A stretch of 64,000 nucleotides of DNA from Prevotella sp. P5-108 (lineage in GTDB: Bacteria; Bacteroidota; Bacteroidia; Bacteroidales; Bacteroidaceae), in the NCBI RefSeq assembly GCF_002251385.1, contig NZ_NPJJ01000043.1:186001-250000 (forward strand), written 5' to 3'. A model generated the notes under the pieces. It was not told the origin of the DNA, searched no databases, and worked only from the letters and a program-made list of their open reading frames with translations. Position 1 is the stretch's first letter. Each line of letters opens with the position of its first letter. A program made the translations under genes and the position numbers. Shown here in pieces: positions 45,580-54,716 of this stretch.

Positions 45580-47916
45580 ATGAAGAAGAAAGTACTGCTT
45601 TTATCAGCTATCACAATGATGGCCATGTGTGCATTAGCCCAAGCGCAGCAACGCACAAGGTCGAGTTATGTTAACCCGATGATTGGTACAGCCGGTATGG
45701 GCCATACCTTTCCAGGTGCCTGTTCACCATTCGGTATCGTGCAGCTTAGTCCCGAGACCGACACCATTCCACAGAATGTGGATGGCAAGTATCAAACGGA
45801 GGTTTATTCCTATTGCGCCGGATACCAATATGACGACCCGACAATCGTAGGTTTCAGCCACACCCATCTGAGCGGCACTGGCCACAGTGACCTGGGCGAC
45901 ATTCTCATCATGCCACAGACTGGCAAATTGCAGCTCAACCCCGGTACTGCAAAGGACCCCGACTCGGGCTACCGTTCACGCTATTCACATGAGACAGAAA
46001 AGGCATCGGTAGGCTATTACGAGGTGACTCTTGCCGACAACAATGTACGTGCGCAGTTTACCACCACTCCCCGCGTGGGCGTACATAAATATACATTCCC
46101 CGATGTAAGCGAGGCCCGCCTGATAATTGACCTCATGCACGGCATCTACAATTACGACGGCAAGGTGCTGTGGAGCACGCTGCGCGTGGAGAATGACACG
46201 CTGCTCACTGGTTATCGCATCACCAATGGATGGTCAAGAGCCAACTATACCTATTTTGCCATCAGTCTGAGCAAGCCTATCAAGACCTATGGCTATCGCG
46301 ACATGAAGCAACTGAAGTACCGTGGCTTCTGGCGCAAGTTTGACATATACAACAATTTCCCCGAGATTGCCGGCCAGGGCGTTGTCACCTATTTCAACTT
46401 TGACAATACCGACCGCAAACCTATCACCGTAAAGGTTGCGCTTTCTGCTGTCAGCACCGAGGGCGCACTCAAGAACCTCAAAGCCGAAGCTGAAGGTTTG
46501 ACATTCGAACAGGCCCGTGCCAAGAATGAGGCTCTGTGGGAAAAGGAACTTGCATGTATTGATGTAGAAGGAAGCGAAGACCAAAAGGCTATGATATATA
46601 CATCTTTATATCATACGCTGATTAACCCTTCCATCTACATGGACGTGGATAGAAAATACCGTGGCGTAGATGGCAACATCCATGAAGCCAAGGACTTTGA
46701 CAATTACACTATCTTCTCGGTTTGGGATACTTATCGTGCAGAACATCCATTCCTCCAGTTGGTAAAGCCAAAGCACAACCTGAACATGGTAAAGTCTATG
46801 ATAGCCCACCAGCAGCAGAATCGCCTGCACATGCTGCCGGTTTGGAGCCTCATGGGCAATGAAGGCTGGTGCATGACGGGATACCATGCTGTTACGGTTG
46901 TAGCCGACGCTCTCGTCAAGGGCGCCGCTCTCAATGCCGACGAAGCTCTCCGCGCTATGGACGAGACCGCAAACTGCTCTTACTTCCCAAGCGTTGACAA
47001 ATACAAGGAATTGGGATATGCTCCATACGACAAAGACAAGACAGCAGCATCCAACACACTCGAGTACTCATACGATGACTGGACCATCTATGCCGCCGCT
47101 CTCAAAATGGGACGCAAAGACATTGCGGACAAATATGCCAAGCGTGCCTTGTTCTATCGCAATACTTTTGACAAGAAGATAGGCTTTGCCTCTCCACGTT
47201 ATGCCAACGGCGAGTTCAAGAAAGACCTGGATCCATACCAGACTTATGACGAGGGATTCATTGAGGGCAACTCGTGGAACTTCTCCTTCCAAGCTCCTCA
47301 GGATGTCAATGGTCTCATGAAATTGTATGGAGGCGACAAGGCTTTCCAAAAACGTATTGACGAATTGTTCCAGATGCACTTGCCAGAGAAGTACTATGTG
47401 GACAACGAAGACATTACCGAAGAGGGACTGGTTGGCGGCTATGTACATGGCAATGAGCCCAGCCACCACATTCCCTATCTCTACGCCTGGACTTCAGCTC
47501 CATGGAAATCTCAAGAGCGTCTGCGTACCATTATGGATCAGATGTATAAGAACAATATCCGTGGTTTGAGCGGTAATGATGACTGCGGCCAGATGTCGGC
47601 ATGGTATCTGTTCTCTGCCATGGGTTTCTATCCCGTCTGCCCTGGTAGCGACCAGTATGTCATTGGCGCTCCTTTCCTGCCTTATATGCAGATTAATCTT
47701 CCCAATGGAAAGACCGTCACTATCAAGGCTCCTGGAGTAAGCGATCGCAATCGCTATATCCGCAACGTCCGCATAAATGGCCGTCCTTACACCAAACTCT
47801 ATTTTACACATGACCAGCTGGTCAATGGAGCTACTATCGAGTTTGACATGACCTCCAAGCCCAACAAGAGCAGAGGATTGAAGGCTACGGACAAGCCATA
47901 TTCTATGACCAAATAA
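45580..47916 (+). CDS. GH92 alpha-1,2-mannosidase-type glycoside hydrolase
   Basis: 778 residues with signal peptide (MKKKVLLLSAITMMAMCALAQAQ). The GH92 fold is clear: YVNPMIGTAGMGHTFPGACS, YDDPTIVGFSHTHLSGTGHSD, FSVWDTYRAEHPFLQLV and the catalytic-region motif GNDDCGQMSAWYLFSAMGFY. GH92 enzymes are calcium-dependent exo-alpha-mannosidases acting on N-glycans or yeast mannan, periplasmic or surface located. It neighbours a GH28-like gene but no SusC/SusD pair, so it is not a canonical polysaccharide utilisation locus. Confidence 0.95.
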   Translation: MKKKVLLLSAITMMAMCALAQAQQRTRSSYVNPMIGTAGMGHTFPGACSPFGIVQLSPETDTIPQNVDGKYQTEVYSYCAGYQYDDPTIVGFSHTHLSGTGHSDLGDILIMPQTGKLQLNPGTAKDPDSGYRSRYSHETEKASVGYYEVTLADNNVRAQFTTTPRVGVHKYTFPDVSEARLIIDLMHGIYNYDGKVLWSTLRVENDTLLTGYRITNGWSRANYTYFAISLSKPIKTYGYRDMKQLKYRGFWRKFDIYNNFPEIAGQGVVTYFNFDNTDRKPITVKVALSAVSTEGALKNLKAEAEGLTFEQARAKNEALWEKELACIDVEGSEDQKAMIYTSLYHTLINPSIYMDVDRKYRGVDGNIHEAKDFDNYTIFSVWDTYRAEHPFLQLVKPKHNLNMVKSMIAHQQQNRLHMLPVWSLMGNEGWCMTGYHAVTVVADALVKGAALNADEALRAMDETANCSYFPSVDKYKELGYAPYDKDKTAASNTLEYSYDDWTIYAAALKMGRKDIADKYAKRALFYRNTFDKKIGFASPRYANGEFKKDLDPYQTYDEGFIEGNSWNFSFQAPQDVNGLMKLYGGDKAFQKRIDELFQMHLPEKYYVDNEDITEEGLVGGYVHGNEPSHHIPYLYAWTSAPWKSQERLRTIMDQMYKNNIRGLSGNDDCGQMSAWYLFSAMGFYPVCPGSDQYVIGAPFLPYMQINLPNGKTVTIKAPGVSDRNRYIRNVRINGRPYTKLYFTHDQLVNGATIEFDMTSKPNKSRGLKATDKPYSMTK

Positions 47917-47925
47917 TAATAACAA

Positions 47926-47957
47926 GAGGGGGCACGGTCATCGTGTCCCCTCATTTT
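47926..47957 (+). terminator. Terminator after the GH92 gene
   Basis: 11-bp stem GAGGGGGCACG/CGTGTCCCCTC (47926-47936, 47942-47952) with a G-T wobble and five Ts. Confidence 0.85.
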
Positions 47958-47970
47958 TAATATACAAAAG

Positions 47971-49272
47971 ATGAATTTATTACTATCAACCATTATCAGT
48001 ATCCTTACCTTTGGCGCCGTGGCAGACAATGCTAAAACCAACAACGCGCAGGCAATCAATAAGGCAATAGAAGCTGCGGCCGAAAAGGGAGGCGGAAAGG
48101 TCGTGGTTCCTGCAGGTACATTTGTGACTGGCACCATTTACCTCAAAAGCAATGTCATGCTTGTTCTGGAACAGGGGGCAGTATTGAAAGGCTCCCCACG
48201 CCTTGAAGACTATCAATCGCTAAAGACAACACTTGATTTGTCTAAATATGAAAGCGGTGAAGGAACGGTAAACTATAACAGCGCTACAGACCCGGAATGG
48301 TCGCGCTCGCTTATATTTGCCATAGGTGTACATAATGCAGGAATATGTGGCGAAGGAACCATAGACGGCGACAATGTACGCAATCCAAAAGGTGAAGAAC
48401 ACATGCGTGGTCCTCACACTGTCCTATTGGCGGGCTGTAAGGACATGAGTTTCTGCGATTTCACAGTTAATCATTCGGCCAATTATGCATTCTTGGCCTA
48501 TCAGATAGAAAGCACCCGCTACGAACGAATCAAAATCAATGGCGGATGGGATGGAATCCATGTGCGCGGAGCCAAGCGTCTCCATATTAGCAACTGTAAC
48601 ATTCATTCCGGCGACGATGCTTTGGCTGGTGGCTATTGGGAAAAAGCACAGATAACCAATTGCACGCTCAACTCATCTTGCAATGGTATACGCATGATAA
48701 TGCCATCGACCAATGTACATGTATCTCATTGCCGATTTGAAGGTCCAGGTGTCTATCCACACATTACATCGGGCCGCACAGCGACAGAGTCTGCAATCAA
48801 CATTCAACCCGGAGGATGGGGTAAAGCTCCCGGACGATTGGATGGTATATATATAAAGCATTGTATTATAAATAATGTACTGACTCCTATCTCTGTCACT
48901 TTAAGTGAAGACAACACAGCTGGTACAATCGTCATTGATGACGTCAAGGCCACCAATGTCAACCATATGGCATTATCAGTAAAAAGTTGGGGAAGCGCTC
49001 TCACTGATTTAGTCTGCATGCGCAATGTGCATATGGAGTTCGTGGGAAAAGATGACCCTACCCTTCCCTCATGGTTTGACGGGAAAGATTTCAGCGAATG
49101 GCCAGTATTCCCCTGTTGGGGCATGTATTTTAGAAATATTGGGCAAGTAAAACTAAAGAACGTTACCCTCCAGCTGAAAGGAAAGGATTATCGCACACCC
49201 ATCATCTATGACAACGTACATAAAAAGCCATCAACATCAGCTTGCAACATCATCACAAAAACCGCCAAGTAA
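47971..49272 (+). CDS. GH28-like right-handed beta-helix glycoside hydrolase
   Basis: 433 residues. Starts like pectin-degrading beta-helix enzymes: ISILTFGAVADNAKTNNAQAI, KGGGKVVVPAGTFVTGTIYL, MLVLEQGAVLKGS. The core has WDGIHVRGAKRLHISNCNIH and the Asp pair SGDDALAGG typical of GH28 catalytic loops, then CTLNSSCNGIRM. The usual GH28 GHG and RIK motifs are not evident, so substrate may differ from polygalacturonan. The N-terminus is only weakly signal-like. Begins after a terminator, so it may have its own weak promoter. Confidence 0.8.
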   Translation: MNLLLSTIISILTFGAVADNAKTNNAQAINKAIEAAAEKGGGKVVVPAGTFVTGTIYLKSNVMLVLEQGAVLKGSPRLEDYQSLKTTLDLSKYESGEGTVNYNSATDPEWSRSLIFAIGVHNAGICGEGTIDGDNVRNPKGEEHMRGPHTVLLAGCKDMSFCDFTVNHSANYAFLAYQIESTRYERIKINGGWDGIHVRGAKRLHISNCNIHSGDDALAGGYWEKAQITNCTLNSSCNGIRMIMPSTNVHVSHCRFEGPGVYPHITSGRTATESAINIQPGGWGKAPGRLDGIYIKHCIINNVLTPISVTLSEDNTAGTIVIDDVKATNVNHMALSVKSWGSALTDLVCMRNVHMEFVGKDDPTLPSWFDGKDFSEWPVFPCWGMYFRNIGQVKLKNVTLQLKGKDYRTPIIYDNVHKKPSTSACNIITKTAK

Positions 49273-49301
49273 ATGATTGGCAATGTATATGGTATTAAAA
49301 T

Positions 49302-49388
49302 AAAAAAAGCGGTCAGCTTCACAGCGACCACTTTCACTCTTCAATAGGTATTAGCTATTCTAAGGTAAAAAGATTGTTTTCAGGATAA
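49302..49388 (-). ncRNA. Candidate ~85-nt small RNA on the minus strand
   Basis: A consensus promoter (complement of 49395-49425) reads leftward into a ~55-base 5' part with an AATAG/CTATT hairpin, then an intrinsic terminator: AGTGGTC (complement of 49326-49332) pairs with GACCGCT (complement of 49308-49314), extended inside by GCT/AGC around a GTGA tetraloop, then seven Ts. No ORF is present. The GTGA loop is the same as in the short RNA at 18240-18309. Confidence 0.6.
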
Positions 49389-49394
49389 CATTTG

Positions 49395-49425
49395 CAAAGA
49401 TACGCCTTTTTTTTTAACTGCCAAA
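49395..49425 (-). promoter_or_regulatory. Promoter of the minus-strand small RNA
   Basis: Complement reads TTTG-equivalent at 49422-49425, 19 bases, TATCTTTG (49395-49402). There is no protein gene leftward on this strand for it to serve. Confidence 0.7.
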
Positions 49426-49562
49426 TAATTCTTTTAACTTTTTCAAAAAAAAGTTGCGAAAGAACAAAATCTTTCAAAAAAACAGCTCAAAATTGCAAAC
49501 AACTGTAAATAAAGAGCATACGAAAGACACTAAAAAAATGTTGAAATAATTAATAATATTTA

Positions 49563-49594
49563 TTTGGTATATCGGTCAATTATCCGTAACTTTG
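49563..49594 (+). promoter_or_regulatory. Promoter for the HU/SPOR gene, possibly leaderless
   Basis: TTTG (49563-49566), 20 bases, TAACTTTG (49587-49594). The ATG is only 6 bases after the -7 box. Confidence 0.75.
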
Positions 49595-49600
49595 CAAATA

Positions 49601-50617
49601 ATGATTGAACTCGAAAGACATATTGAAATCCTACTTTTGAGCAACGACTGTGTGATAGTCCCTGGTTTTGGGGGCTTCATGGCTCATCATGTAGATGCAC
49701 GTTACGACGAACAGGAAAATCTCTTCTTGCCACCGCAGCGCACTATTGGCTTCAACCCTCAGTTGACGCTGAATGATTCTTTGTTGGCTCAATCATACAT
49801 CGAAGCATACGACATCAGTTATCCAGAAGCCTTGCGCCGTATAGAGGACGAGGTAAGAGAACTGCGTCAGCATATTGAGTGTAATGGCAGTTACGAGCTA
49901 TATGATTTAGGTATTATTCGCCTGAACGAGTATGGAAAATATGAATTTGAGCCATGTGAAGCAGGAATTCTTACTCCTGAATTGTATGGGTTAAGTTCAT
50001 TCATAATGAAGCCGACAGCATCTTCATCTGTCCAAACCATTCCGGCAGCTATTGACAAACCCGATAAAGAGGTAAGCCCATTTGACATTTTGATGGATAG
50101 CGACGAAAAAGAAGAGGAACAGGAGCGTACCATCAAATTGAGCACCTTGCGCAATATTGCCGTAGCATGCATAACCATCATCGCATTTTTCTTTATCTCA
50201 TCACCTATAAATAATTCTGATTTGAATTCTAACGAAGCACGTATCAATACTGATATGCTCCTAAGAATTATGCCACGATGCGAGAATATAGAAAAGGCTC
50301 AACTAAAGTTAGACGTCGAGAATAAAGATTCCGTTGAGGCCGTTAAGAACAACATGGCAGAATCATCAGACACAATTAGCCACAGTCCTTATTATACTAT
50401 TGTATTATGTAGCCGTGTAACAGTTAAAAATGCGAACACATATGTTGAGCAGCTACACAGGCAAGGACTCATGGAGGCTCGAGTGACAACGCAAGGAAAC
50501 TATACCAAAGTGGTTTTAGGTCGCTTTTTATCTGAAAGAGAAGCCTCTTTAGAGGCAATTCGCATCCAGAAGAATACTGGCATCTCTGATTGTTGGGTAA
50601 CTAAAATGAAAGACTGA
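49601..50617 (+). CDS. HU-CCDC81-type and SPOR domain membrane protein
   Basis: 338 residues: N-terminal tandem HU-CCDC81 bacterial domains (1-~140: MIELERHIEILLLSNDCVIV, GGFMAHHVDARYDE), a disordered linker, one transmembrane helix (~186-206: NIAVACITIIAFFFISSP), and a C-terminal SPOR domain (~265-338: YYTIVLCSRVTVKNANTYVE, VVLGRFLSEREASLEA). SPOR binds denuded peptidoglycan, so a septal or cell-wall role linking DNA or a cytoplasmic partner to the wall is plausible. The earlier TTG (49592) sits in the promoter; ATG 49601 matches the family start. Overlaps the FHA gene (TGATG). Confidence 0.85.
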   Translation: MIELERHIEILLLSNDCVIVPGFGGFMAHHVDARYDEQENLFLPPQRTIGFNPQLTLNDSLLAQSYIEAYDISYPEALRRIEDEVRELRQHIECNGSYELYDLGIIRLNEYGKYEFEPCEAGILTPELYGLSSFIMKPTASSSVQTIPAAIDKPDKEVSPFDILMDSDEKEEEQERTIKLSTLRNIAVACITIIAFFFISSPINNSDLNSNEARINTDMLLRIMPRCENIEKAQLKLDVENKDSVEAVKNNMAESSDTISHSPYYTIVLCSRVTVKNANTYVEQLHRQGLMEARVTTQGNYTKVVLGRFLSEREASLEAIRIQKNTGISDCWVTKMKD

Positions 50618-51150
50618 TGAAAAGAGTAAGATGCCCAAAATGCGATCAATATATACTATTTGACGAAACCAAATATACAGAAGGTCAATCACTTGTTTTT
50701 GTATGTGACAGGTGTGGAAAACAGTTTGGAATACGTATGGGAGTTTCCAAATTACGACGACTTCAACGTGATGAGAATCCCGAAGAAGAGGTAGAGGATA
50801 CCACCTTCGGTTCGATTGTGGTAATCGAGAATATTTTCCATTATAAGCAGATTATCCCTCTCCATATGGGAGAAAACATAATAGGCAGATACATGAAAGG
50901 GTCTGGCATAAACTGTCCTATTGAAACTGTCGACCCGAGCATAGATATGCACCATTGTATTATTACTGTACAACGTGACAAAAATGGAGCATTAAAATAT
51001 ATACTCCGTGATGGACCAAGTTATACGGGCACATTTGTTGACAACGTAATCCTTGGCGACCGCGAACGTCGAGTCATACAGAACGGTACACTTTTCACCA
51101 TTGGAGCCACAAGTATCATTCTCAAGACTCCTGATGGCGATGATGCGTAA
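50617..51150 (+). CDS. Zinc-ribbon plus FHA domain protein
   Basis: 177 residues. N-terminal zinc ribbon with two CxxC knuckles (CPKC and CDRC, residues 5-35), acidic linker (RDENPEEEVED), then an FHA domain (~65-170) with the phospho-threonine-binding core GRYMKGSGINCPI, DPSIDMHHCIITV and YTGTFVDNVIL. It starts in a TGATG overlap with the HU/SPOR gene, so the two proteins are probably made together and may interact, for example through phosphorylated Thr. No kinase lies nearby. Confidence 0.82.
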   Translation: MKRVRCPKCDQYILFDETKYTEGQSLVFVCDRCGKQFGIRMGVSKLRRLQRDENPEEEVEDTTFGSIVVIENIFHYKQIIPLHMGENIIGRYMKGSGINCPIETVDPSIDMHHCIITVQRDKNGALKYILRDGPSYTGTFVDNVILGDRERRVIQNGTLFTIGATSIILKTPDGDDA

Positions 51151-51189
51151 AAAATATAACTAAACCTCCCATATTTCAAAAGAAAATTG

Positions 51190-51197
51190 TATCTTTG
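51190..51197 (+). promoter_or_regulatory. -7 box for the hisH-hisAF-hisIE operon
   Basis: TATCTTTG, 31 bases before the TTG start of hisH. No clear -33 box. Confidence 0.55.
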
Positions 51198-51228
51198 CAC
51201 TTGCAGAAATTGCTAAAGTGTAACGATA

Positions 51229-51822
51229 TTGAAAATTGCGATAGTTAAATATAACGCCGGCAACATATTCTCTGTAGAAAACGCACTGAAACGATTAGGT
51301 GTTAACCCTATACTCACAGATGACGTTGAAGAATTAGCATCTGCCGACAAAGTTCTTTTCCCAGGACAGGGAAAAGCAAGTGTTACGATGTCCTATCTCC
51401 GAGCACATCGCCTGGACGAAGTTCTTGTCCATCTTACCCAGCCAGTTTTGGGGATATGTATAGGCCAGCAGCTTATGTGTCGCCGTTCGGCTGAAGGTGA
51501 CGTAGATTGCTTGGGCATATTTCCTATTGATGTAGAGAGGTTCCACCCTGAAAATAAAGAAGACAAAGTTCCTGCAATGGGTTGGAATCAACTTAATATT
51601 GTTAGCGACAACCCTCTGCTCAAAGGTCTCGGCGAACAATCTTATGCATATTTCGTACATAGCTATTACGTGCCAACATGTAAATGGACTACGGCAGAGG
51701 CATATCATATACTTCCATTTAGCGCATGCCTTTGCAAAGACAATTTCTATGCCACTCAATTCCACCCGGAAAAGAGTGGGAAAACAGGTGAAATCATTCT
51801 TAATAATTTCTTGAACCTATGA
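51229..51822 (+). CDS. hisH: Imidazole glycerol phosphate synthase glutaminase subunit HisH, TTG start
   Basis: 197 residues; supplies ammonia to HisF in histidine synthesis. Nucleophile Cys77 in [10 protein letters not shown] and His179/Glu181 in [26 protein letters not shown] is the oxyanion segment. The reading frame has no ATG before the conserved start [12 protein letters not shown]; a stop lies five codons upstream, so TTG at 51229 must initiate. Ends in an ATGA overlap with the hisA-hisF fusion gene. Confidence 0.95.
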   Translation: MKIAIVKYNAGNIFSVENALKRLGVNPILTDDVEELASADKVLFPGQGKASVTMSYLRAHRLDEVLVHLTQPVLGICIGQQLMCRRSAEGDVDCLGIFPIDVERFHPENKEDKVPAMGWNQLNIVSDNPLLKGLGEQSYAYFVHSYYVPTCKWTTAEAYHILPFSACLCKDNFYATQFHPEKSGKTGEIILNNFLNL

Positions 51823-53291
51823 TAGAACTTATACCTGCCATAGACATTATCAATGGTCAATGCGTAAGACTCACTTGTGGTGATTACGATGCTCAAACCG
51901 TATATAGCAAAAATCCAACTGATGTGGCGAAACATATTGAAAGTCTCGGATTTAAGCGTCTTCATGTCGTAGACCTGGATGGAGCGAAGTCACACCACAT
52001 TGTCAATGAACACGTGCTCAAAGATATCACAAGCCAGACTCGATTAAAAGTAGATTTTGGCGGAGGGATAAAAACGCAGGAGGATATAGAAAAGGCTTTT
52101 GCAGCTGGTGCTTCTATGGTAACCATTGGCAGTGTAGCCGTTACCCAGCCTGAGCTTTTTGTTGAGTGGCTCAACCATTACGGAGCACATAGAATAATCC
52201 TCGGCGCAGACGTACGTTATGGAAAAATATCTGTCAACGGTTGGAAACAAGACTCAGAGATAGACCTCTTTGCTTTCTTGGAACAATACATCAACCAAGG
52301 TGTAACACAAGTGTTGTGTACGGATATCAGCAAAGATGGAACCCTTTCCGGACCTGCCATCGAGCTATATGCAGATATCATGAAACGCCATCCCACCCTG
52401 CACCTTATAGCCAGCGGTGGTGTTTCGTCGACTGCAGACATCCATAACCTTGCCAAAGCGGGCATTCCTTCCGTGGTATTCGGAAAAGCTTTTTATGAAG
52501 GGCGTATAGACACTCATAGTCTGTTTATTCCAAAGGGTATCACAAAGCGTATCATACCATGCCTTGATGTAAAAGATGGCAAGACTGTCAAAGGTACAAA
52601 TTTCGTTAACCTGCGCGATGCTGGCGATCCAGTTGAACTGGGCAAGTCTTATAGCCTGGCGGGGGCGGACGAATTGGTATTTTTGGACATAACCGCCAGT
52701 GCAGAAGGACGTAACACTTTCACAGAAATGGTAACTCGGGTAGCATCAGAAATCAATATTCCTTTCACTGTAGGAGGAGGCATCAATACCATTGATGATG
52801 TTGAACGCTTGCTCTATGCCGGTGCTGATAAGGTGAGTGTTAATTCTGCAGCAATTAAAAATCCCCAACTCATCAATGACATTACTGGAAAGTTCGGTTC
52901 TCAAGTATGCGTTTGTGCAATCGACGCAAAATATGAAGAAGGCCAATGGAATTGTTATATCAAAGGAGGTAGAGAACGTACATCTATTACCCTGTATGAC
53001 TGGGCACGTGAAGTAGAATATAGAGGGGCAGGAGAAATACTTTTCACCAGCATGAACCATGATGGGGTTAAAGATGGTTTTGCCATTAATGCACTTTCAC
53101 ATCTCTCTGAGATACTTTCGATTCCAATAATTGCCAGTGGTGGCGCTGGAAGACCAGAGCATTTTAGTGATGTGTTTAAGAGAGGAAAAGCTGATGCTGC
53201 TCTGGCTGCAAGTGTTTTTCATTTTGGAGAAATATGCATACCTGAACTTAAACAATATCTTAATGGTCAACATATAAACGTGAGATTGTAA
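51819..53291 (+). CDS. hisAF: HisA-HisF fusion: phosphoribosyl isomerase plus cyclase subunit
   Basis: One 490-residue frame carries two complete (beta/alpha)8 barrels. Residues 1-~237 are HisA (ProFAR isomerase) with catalytic Asp9 (LIPAIDI) and Asp131 (LGADVRYG), GGGI loop and [10 protein letters not shown] end. Residues ~240-490 are HisF (cyclase) with [18 protein letters not shown], catalytic Asp250 and Asp369 (CAIDAK), FTVGGGIN and [11 protein letters not shown]. The join, [14 protein letters not shown], replaces the normal HisA stop and HisF Met with no extra linker. HisA product is the HisF substrate, so this joins consecutive steps; HisH is encoded directly upstream. In the Bacteroidota I know, hisA and hisF are separate genes. 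Confidence 0.95.
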   Translation: MIELIPAIDIINGQCVRLTCGDYDAQTVYSKNPTDVAKHIESLGFKRLHVVDLDGAKSHHIVNEHVLKDITSQTRLKVDFGGGIKTQEDIEKAFAAGASMVTIGSVAVTQPELFVEWLNHYGAHRIILGADVRYGKISVNGWKQDSEIDLFAFLEQYINQGVTQVLCTDISKDGTLSGPAIELYADIMKRHPTLHLIASGGVSSTADIHNLAKAGIPSVVFGKAFYEGRIDTHSLFIPKGITKRIIPCLDVKDGKTVKGTNFVNLRDAGDPVELGKSYSLAGADELVFLDITASAEGRNTFTEMVTRVASEINIPFTVGGGINTIDDVERLLYAGADKVSVNSAAIKNPQLINDITGKFGSQVCVCAIDAKYEEGQWNCYIKGGRERTSITLYDWAREVEYRGAGEILFTSMNHDGVKDGFAINALSHLSEILSIPIIASGGAGRPEHFSDVFKRGKADAALAASVFHFGEICIPELKQYLNGQHINVRL

Positions 53292-53294
53292 ACA

Positions 53295-53936
53295 ATGACA
53301 AATATTGACTTCGACAAGATGGGCGGACTGGTTCCTGCCATAATACAAGATGCAACGACTCGTAAAGTGCTTATGCTTGGCTTTATGAACAACGAAGCAT
53401 ATGAGAAGACCATCAACACCGGGAAGGTAACATTTTGGAGCCGTTCCCGCCAATGCTTGTGGACAAAAGGAGAGACTTCTGGCAACTTCCTTGAGCTGGT
53501 AAGCATGCAACTCGATTGCGATTGCGACACACTGTTAGTCAAAGCCAACCCATTGGGACCTACATGCCACAAAGGTACTGACACATGTTGGGGCGAAGAC
53601 AATATAGCCGACCCAATCTTGTTTCTCTCCGAGTTGCAAGATTTTATTACAAACAGGTTTAAGCAGATGCCTGAAGGGAGCTATACCACAAGCCTTTTCA
53701 AGAAAGGCATAAACAAGATGGCGCAAAAGGTCGGCGAAGAGGCATGCGAAACCATAATTGAAGCAACCAACGGGACTAACGAGCATCTTGTTTATGAATC
53801 TGCAGACTTGCTATATCACCTTATAGTACTTCTCACCAGCAAAGGGTTAAGTTTGAATGATGTGGCCATAGAACTGAAGAAACGACATGACCCCGAATGG
53901 GACCGGCAACGTCGCATAGACAAGGCTAACAAATAA
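53295..53936 (+). CDS. hisIE: Bifunctional phosphoribosyl-AMP cyclohydrolase / phosphoribosyl-ATP pyrophosphatase
   Basis: 213 residues. HisI part (1-~108): FMNNEAYEKTINTGKVTFWS, RSRQCLWTKGETSGN, LDCDCDTLLVKANPLGPTCH with zinc-site cysteines. HisE part (~112-213): KQMPEGSYTTSLFKKGINK, KVGEEACETIIEA and SADLLYHLIVLL. Catalyses steps 2 and 3 of histidine synthesis. It starts 3 bases after the hisAF stop. hisG, hisD, hisC and hisB are not in this window. Confidence 0.96.
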   Translation: MTNIDFDKMGGLVPAIIQDATTRKVLMLGFMNNEAYEKTINTGKVTFWSRSRQCLWTKGETSGNFLELVSMQLDCDCDTLLVKANPLGPTCHKGTDTCWGEDNIADPILFLSELQDFITNRFKQMPEGSYTTSLFKKGINKMAQKVGEEACETIIEATNGTNEHLVYESADLLYHLIVLLTSKGLSLNDVAIELKKRHDPEWDRQRRIDKANK

Positions 53937-53952
53937 AACATATTAAGATATC

Positions 53953-54672
53953 ATGCTAATAGAATATAATCACGTAAACATCTACCAACAAGATACTGTC
54001 ATTCTTAAAGATGTCAATTTTGGCATCGACAAAGGTGAATTTGCCTATATCATCGGTAAGGTAGGTTCGGGCAAAAGTTCTTTGCTCAAGTCTCTCTATT
54101 GCGAACTCGACCTCTACAGTGAAGATTGCGAAAAAGCAGAAATACTTGGCCGCAACCTGTTAACATTACGCCGCAAGGATGTTCCGGAACTACGACGCCA
54201 TTTGGGCATTATCTTCCAGGATTTCCAATTGCTTCATGACCGCTCTGTATATCAGAACCTTTTATTCGTTCTGAAAGCAACTGGTTGGAAAGACAAGGCG
54301 AAAGTAGAAGCACGTATAGATGAAGTTCTGGAAACTGTTGGTTTATCTGACAAAAAGAACAGCATGCCACACGAACTGTCTGGAGGAGAACAACAGCGCA
54401 TCGTTGTTGCACGTGCGATGCTCAATCATCCCGACATCATCATCGCAGATGAACCGACGGGCAATCTGGATCCCGAGACAGCAGAATACATAGTACGTTT
54501 ACTCAAGGATATCACCTTAACCGGAACGGCAGTGATTATGTCAACTCACAATATACAAATGCTCGACAAATTCCCCGGCATAGTATATCGTTGCCACGAT
54601 GGAAGCGTCAAGGACGTAACAAGCGAATATAATAGTATGGATCTCAGTGAAGATGCCCAGACAACAGATTAA
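53953..54672 (+). CDS. ftsE: FtsE-like ABC ATPase
   Basis: 239 residues, single ABC ATPase: Walker A GKVGSGKSS (36-44), Q-loop IIFQDFQLL, signature ELSGGEQQR, Walker B IIIADEPTGNLD and switch His in MSTHNIQ. The overall pattern (VSVY-like strand, DFQLLHDRSVYQNL, GNLDPETAEYI) matches FtsE, the divisome ATPase that with FtsX controls septal wall hydrolases. No ftsX is adjacent, so naming rests on sequence only; LolD-like export ATPases are the alternative. It follows hisIE after 16 bases. Confidence 0.8.
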   Translation: MLIEYNHVNIYQQDTVILKDVNFGIDKGEFAYIIGKVGSGKSSLLKSLYCELDLYSEDCEKAEILGRNLLTLRRKDVPELRRHLGIIFQDFQLLHDRSVYQNLLFVLKATGWKDKAKVEARIDEVLETVGLSDKKNSMPHELSGGEQQRIVVARAMLNHPDIIIADEPTGNLDPETAEYIVRLLKDITLTGTAVIMSTHNIQMLDKFPGIVYRCHDGSVKDVTSEYNSMDLSEDAQTTD

Positions 54673-54716
54673 GTAATAGAAGTATAAACATATTTTTCAA
54701 TTCAATACACAGTATT

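Noticed and set aside
45580-49272. Polysaccharide utilisation locus around the GH92 and GH28-like genes
   Set aside because: No SusC/SusD-type pair, sensor regulator or further hydrolases are present; only two enzymes are adjacent.
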